The notes beneath the pieces are model-generated. The model was not told the DNA's origin. It worked only from the letters and a program-made list of their open reading frames with translations, and searched no databases. A stretch of DNA of 64,000 nucleotides from Inia geoffrensis (taxonomy: Eukaryota; Chordata; Mammalia; Artiodactyla; Iniidae), in the NCBI GenBank assembly GCA_036417435.1, contig CM070919.1:36138318-36202317 (forward strand), in the 5' to 3' direction. Made by a program: the position numbers and the translations under genes. This document shows positions 59,361-64,000 of the stretch, one piece after another; position 1 is the stretch's first letter, and each line of letters opens with the position of its first letter.

Positions 59361-59761
59361 TTAAATTATTTCTTTTTGGCATTCCCTGATTCTTCCCGTT
59401 ACGTAGTAATCTTTATACAATACGCATTTAGCTGCGATGGGAAGTATTTCTTTGGGGCGTTTCCTGATTTTTCCCATTACGTAGTAACCTTTTCACAATA
59501 CGCGTTTGGCTACGATGGGAAGTACTTCTTTTTGGCGTTCCCTGATTTTTCCCGTTACGTAGTAACCTTTTCACGATACGCGTTTGGCTACGATGGGAAG
59601 TATTTCTTTTTGGCGTTCCCCGATTTTTCCCGTTACGTAGTAACCTTTTCACGATACGCGTTTGGCTACGATGGGAAGCATTTCTTTTTGGCGTTCCCCG
59701 ATTTTTCCCGTTACGTAGTAACCTTTTCACGATACGCGTTTGGCTGCGATAGGAAGTATTT
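59361..59761. repeat. 78-bp minisatellite, five units, CpG-dense
   Basis: Unit starts at 59,378, 59,456, 59,534, 59,612 and 59,690 give an exact 78-bp period. The fifth unit is about 72 bp, and a partial unit end precedes the first. Each unit carries CCCGTTACGTAGTAACC, ACGATACGCGTTTGGC and ACGATGGGAAG in order. CpG count rises from 4 in unit 1 to 8 in units 4 and 5. Because 78 is divisible by three and the unit lacks stops in one frame on each strand, both strands read as long repetitive open frames; nothing else suggests a protein. No known family recognised. Confidence 0.97.
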
Positions 59762-59764
59762 GGC

Positions 59765-61630
59765 AATGAGGCAGTACGTTCACTTTGCAAGTAGCCCCTT
59801 TCTCTGTTCTTAGAAGTCGGCAAATTAGTAGATTTGTGAAACTGACAAGTTAGTCTACAAACCCTGCCAAGTTCAAACTTTATAAATCTGACCTAGATGT
59901 TTTACTTGAAATAAATATCCAGGCTGATGGACTCGTGTTTATAGTTGCGCCCTGTGTTAAATTGAAAGTCTATGCTCTGTGTTGATGTAATAAAATTTAA
60001 TTCGTTGTAAGTCAGGTTTTGGTTTAGTGGTAATTAGTTTAGTGTATAATAATTACATCTAATAGCAATCTGAAATCTACAAGCACTTTGATCTTTTTCC
60101 AAGTTAAGAAAAAAAAATCTCTGTAAGATTTATAACAGAAATAGCAATAATAAAAACACATTAGCTAATTTCATTAGACAAATTACGGAAAATGTTAAGT
60201 GACAACGTAAAATTTCAGTGATGATGTACGTGTGTCCTGCTGAGCTAGTACGTAAAACATTTTAAAGTGAGTTTTTTCTTATTAAACGTAAAGCAACCTA
60301 GTGGGACTTTTGATGTTTCTTACTTTTAAAAATGTATTATCTGTAATGTTGCATGACAGAATTTAATGTTATTCATGTAAAAACTATAGTATTATGATCG
60401 TCAGTCTTTACAAACCAAGGAAATTTTATTAATAAGCTTGAAAATTACCTTTAATTTATTGAGCTCTGACAAGTGTTCCCAAATTTTACATGTAAGTATT
60501 GCCTACTTTCAACAGGATACAAAGTAGTTTTCGGTGGACAAAACAATTGTGCGAAAATGCACTCTTTAAATAAACCTTCACAAACCTTTTAAAGTAGTAA
60601 GTTTAATAAACTACAAAATGCAGTGTCTCCCTGAGATACTTAGATAGTATTATATTTAATTTCTCTGTGTCAAAGCCTAAATTGGGGGCCAGTAATATTT
60701 ACTTCTGCCATTTTCCTACTTTCTTCAATCGCTTTCTCTAATAGGAACACTATATTTTTGTATAGGATCCAAGTACTGTCTCATGTCCATTTTTTAAATG
60801 ATGTTTAAAAGCCTTTTTACTTTCCGCAAATTTATTGTTACTTTTAACTTAAAATTTATGACCCAGATAAATCTGTTGTAATCCACAACACAGTTCAGTA
60901 CTGAGTGTGTTTTCCACATCAAAGATCATGTGTCTCATCATTTATCTGTCTGACTTTAAAATGTTTAGGTTAAAAATGAAAAGTTCAATAAATAGTGTGT
61001 ACTGTGAAGAATGCCATCTTAGTAAAAGTGGGTGAGTTGGTATCACAAGGCTATTAAATAGTTTTAAATGAATTTTCATAGCTTATTAACTGATTTTTAT
61101 AGGCAGAACTTAGGTTTACTACAAGTGTATGGAAAAGAAATTTTTTATTTCTTTGATAGTATTTTTTCCTCTTCTTTCTACTTTATTAGTAAAGGGTCTA
61201 TTTTGACTTCAAAAGAGGTCTTATGATCATTTCCATTTGGCAAGGAGAAAGAAGTGATTTGAAGTAAAATATTCATGAACCGACATAATTAAAAATTATT
61301 AACGGAGACATCTAAATTGGCTTTTACAGTACACCATTATAAATATTTATTCAGACCTTTGCAAAATGTCCATTGTGATGTACACATGTTTTACATAGGA
61401 TATCACTTCAGTTTTTTGAAATTTGATTTTATATTTTTTTATGTTGAATTTCTATGAACACATGTTCTTGTGGCATTAATGCTGAGTCTTTGTACAAGAA
61501 GTATTTAAGGCAGACCTAGTAGGAACACGGCATAGAACTGAGGGGGGGATGGAAAGAATGTTAAGAGGGCACCCCTCCAATCAGTGGACAGTCTTCAACG
61601 TGAGACAAGACATGCCCATTAAGGTTAGCA
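59765..61630. other. Unique AT-rich DNA, nothing recognised
   Basis: No repeat, RNA gene or exon is recognised. Confidence 0.5.
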
Positions 61631-61635
61631 ATACA

Positions 61636-61953
61636 GGGCTTCCCCGGTGGCGCAGTGGTTGAGAGTCCACCTGCCGATGCAGGGGACACGAACACGGGTT
61701 CGAGCCCTGGTCTGGGAAGATCCCACATGCCGCGGAGCAACTAGGCCACAACCGTGAGCCACAGCTGCTGAGCCTGCGCGTCTGGAGCCTGTGCTCTGCA
61801 ACAAGAGAGGCCGCGATAGTGAGAGGCCCGCGCACCGCGATGAAGAGTGGCCCCCGCTTGCCACAACTGGAGAGAGCCCTCGCGCAGAAACGAAGGCCCA
61901 ACGCAGACAAAAATAAATAAATAAATAATAAATAAATAAAATTTTTAAAAAGA
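61636..61953 (+). mobile_element. CHR-family SINE, long form
   Basis: Sense copy from GGGCTTCCCCGGTGGCGCAG to the (AAAT)n tail. The duplication TTAGCAATACA lies at 61,625-61,635 and 61,954-61,964. Just before the B box there is an extra six bases (GACACGAACACGGGTTCG), a small tandem duplication not seen in the other copies. Confidence 0.97.
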
Positions 61954-61964
61954 TTAGCAATACA

Positions 61965-64000
61965 AAATACTATGTAATCAGGTGCCGAGTGAGAGAGATT
62001 TAACAAAAGATGAAGTTGGATTGCTGCTTGAGGCAATTTCTCAGTGGAGTTACTATCCATGCTTAGTTTGATAATCAACCTCACAGAAATTTGACTTCCT
62101 TGGTTCTCTGGCTGTGGAACCCAAAACACAGGATAATGCTTAATAAATCAGTGATCCATATACTAATTTATATTGGGAAACAACCCGGTGTCCAAAATGT
62201 TTTTATTGATTACTTTGGGCACTGTCAATCAGAGCGCCCAAAAAGCCTGAAAAGCTATAGTCATAAAGTTACTGGGTAAATTTTAAATTATCTTTTCATA
62301 AATTCAGTGAGTTACTGGTTGAGTCCTACTATATGCAAAGACCCATGTTAAGAACAGTGAGAAATGGAATGCCTTGGTGGATACTGCCGTCCAGAAACAT
62401 GCAGGGTGGTAAAGACCTTGTGTAATAAGATATATCAGCAGAGTCCAGACTCCAAGTAATAACTCGAGTGTTTCAGTGAGTATTTTACATGAGCCACGCC
62501 AGAACTTAGAGAATCCTTCCTGTGATATTATGAAATGGGTGTGCCTGATGTGGAGTAATTTTAAAATTCAGTTCCACGAACCGATGTGAATAAGCACAAA
62601 GGGTCGGCTAGACTTTGTGACCACGTGAATATGAATGTAAAGGAGAATCCAGAGAAGACTCTCCAGAGAAGACAGTTTTTTCCTGGGTCATGAGAATCAA
62701 TGCCGTTTCTGTTTCCACCCTGACTCTCTAACTCTCGTGGTTCTGTCAAGTGAGAGTGGAAAATGGCAAGCGGTTTTTAAAACTCGTTTAGTCAACAAAT
62801 GTTTATGATGCACTGAGACATGAGGATTCGGCACCTAAGGAACAACACTGCAGTGTCAGGACCAAGCTGGCTACGGCTGTCCTACATGGAAGGTGACAGT
62901 GGCTCAGTGAAAATCCGGTAGGATTTGAGGATTCATGACAAGAGTTTAGGGAAGATACATCAAAATGTTTGGTGATACGCATTTCAAAATATGTCTTAGT
63001 TAAACCCTGAGAATAAATGTGTCTCTGGAAAGAGATGGAAGAGGGAGGGTCTAAGAACTACAATTTAGCAAAATCTTCGATACGGGAGCAATAAAATGAT
63101 CAGGAGCCAGTCCTGGGAATGGAAGTCACGTTCATGGAGTTTGGAAAAGTGTCAAGGCCGTGTGCATAGACACTGGCCGGTGTGACCAACGGCTTCAAAA
63201 TAGGAAGACTGACAGATAATACGCAAAGACGCTGAAGAACAAAGTTGGGACGAGAGCCTTTGTGCCTGATCAGGAGGAAACGAGTACCATTTGCCTGTGC
63301 ACTCAAGGACACAGTGGGAGACCTGGAATATGCAAAATATGGGAAAATCTTATATACAGCTTGTTACACAAATTCAACAGTGAAAGGAAGGTGACCACGA
63401 GTGGGATATCTATAGGAGGTTTAAAAATAATGTGTGGAGGAATATGAGACCAATACCTCTCCTATGTTAAGTTCTCCTCGGCTGTATTTGGAGCACTGAT
63501 AAGATTTTTAACATACCTTAAAAATGTGGACTTTTGGGTTACTTCTTTGGTGGTACCAAATAGGTGAAATTGCTATTTTTTAAATTAAGACTATTATAAT
63601 GTATAATATTAAGAATATAGTTACATTTTCTTAAATCATAAACCATCATTCAAAAAGCCAGCTTTATGCAAATTGATGACTAAAAATTTGTTTTTCCCAG
63701 AAATTAAATCAATTTACTCAAAGGTTATGGTCTAGGCATCTAGTTTAACTTGACACCCCATCTTTGTTGTCTCAGGAAATTTCTTTTTATCCATTAAATG
63801 AATTTTGATACTAGGGGTAGTATCTATAAGACTAAGAATTGTTTCCTAAAATAATAGGTTCATGTAAACGAAAGCAAACTTATAGATCATCTATTAGGAA
63901 TTTAATTTATATGAAGTCAGGACTGATTCCTTATTTTCTCTCCTCATTCGTTTGGGATTCTGGAAACATGTAAGTGTGTATGGCTGCAAAACAGAAGCTC
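61965..64000. other. Unique DNA with possible small L2 fragments
   Basis: Short L2-like motifs occur near 62,310-62,410 ('gagtcctactatatgcaaag') and 62,785-62,830 ('gtcaacaaatgtttatgatg'). No exon or RNA gene is recognised up to the window edge. Confidence 0.45.

Noticed and set aside
59378..59761. CRISPR-like array
   Set aside because: Units are contiguous 78-bp direct repeats with no unique spacers, in a mammalian genome.
59376..59823. Repetitive protein (AFPDFSRYVVTFSRYAFGYD units) from the minisatellite
   Set aside because: Open only because the 78-bp unit is a multiple of three without stops. The opposite strand is equally open, and copy differences are not biased toward synonymous sites.

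Overview
This is nuclear DNA from a cetacean, most likely a toothed whale. It carries ten CHR-family SINEs (tRNA-Glu-derived, opening 'gggcttccctggtggcgcag'). Several are in the short ~200-bp form ending in a pure A tail that is abundant in dolphin genomes. It also holds cetartiodactyl-type L1 3' ends. No bacterial, organellar or intact viral gene is visible, and no complete protein-coding gene can be read.

Layout. 1-17 kb is dominated by interspersed repeats: an L1 ORF2 fragment at the left edge, a MER5-type element, a probable ancient LTR, a hAT element, a 3.1-kb antisense L1 with a younger L1 nested in it, an antisense L1 broken by three separately dated insertions, and an antisense L2 whose reverse-transcriptase motifs are still readable, split by two SINEs. 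17-31 kb is mostly unique AT-rich DNA with scattered SINEs, an MIR, a MER5 copy and L1 tails, plus several stretches that look like conserved non-coding sequence. 32.6-37.6 kb is a large CpG island with a probable promoter. It has an NF-Y type inverted CCAAT box, GC boxes and a 306-bp polypyrimidine tract, followed by an ATG-free segment ending in a strong splice donor at 36,913/36,914, best read as the non-coding first exon of a plus-strand gene. About 13 kb around it (31.7-44.7 kb) has no recognisable SINE or LINE. 37.6-64 kb would then be first-intron DNA if that gene continues rightward. It holds few repeats, mainly MIR and L2 fragments, three SINEs, one L1 tail, a TA-rich microsatellite and an unusual CpG-dense 78-bp minisatellite at 59.4-59.8 kb.

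Overall the window looks like the promoter and proximal regulatory landscape of one gene with a large first intron, next to a repeat-rich upstream intergenic region. The CpG island, repeat exclusion and conserved-looking blocks fit a developmental regulator, but I cannot name the gene. Two possible internal exons (4,401-4,609 and 42,852-42,977) are given at low confidence. Repeat family names come from recognising consensus sequences by eye; no database search was possible.
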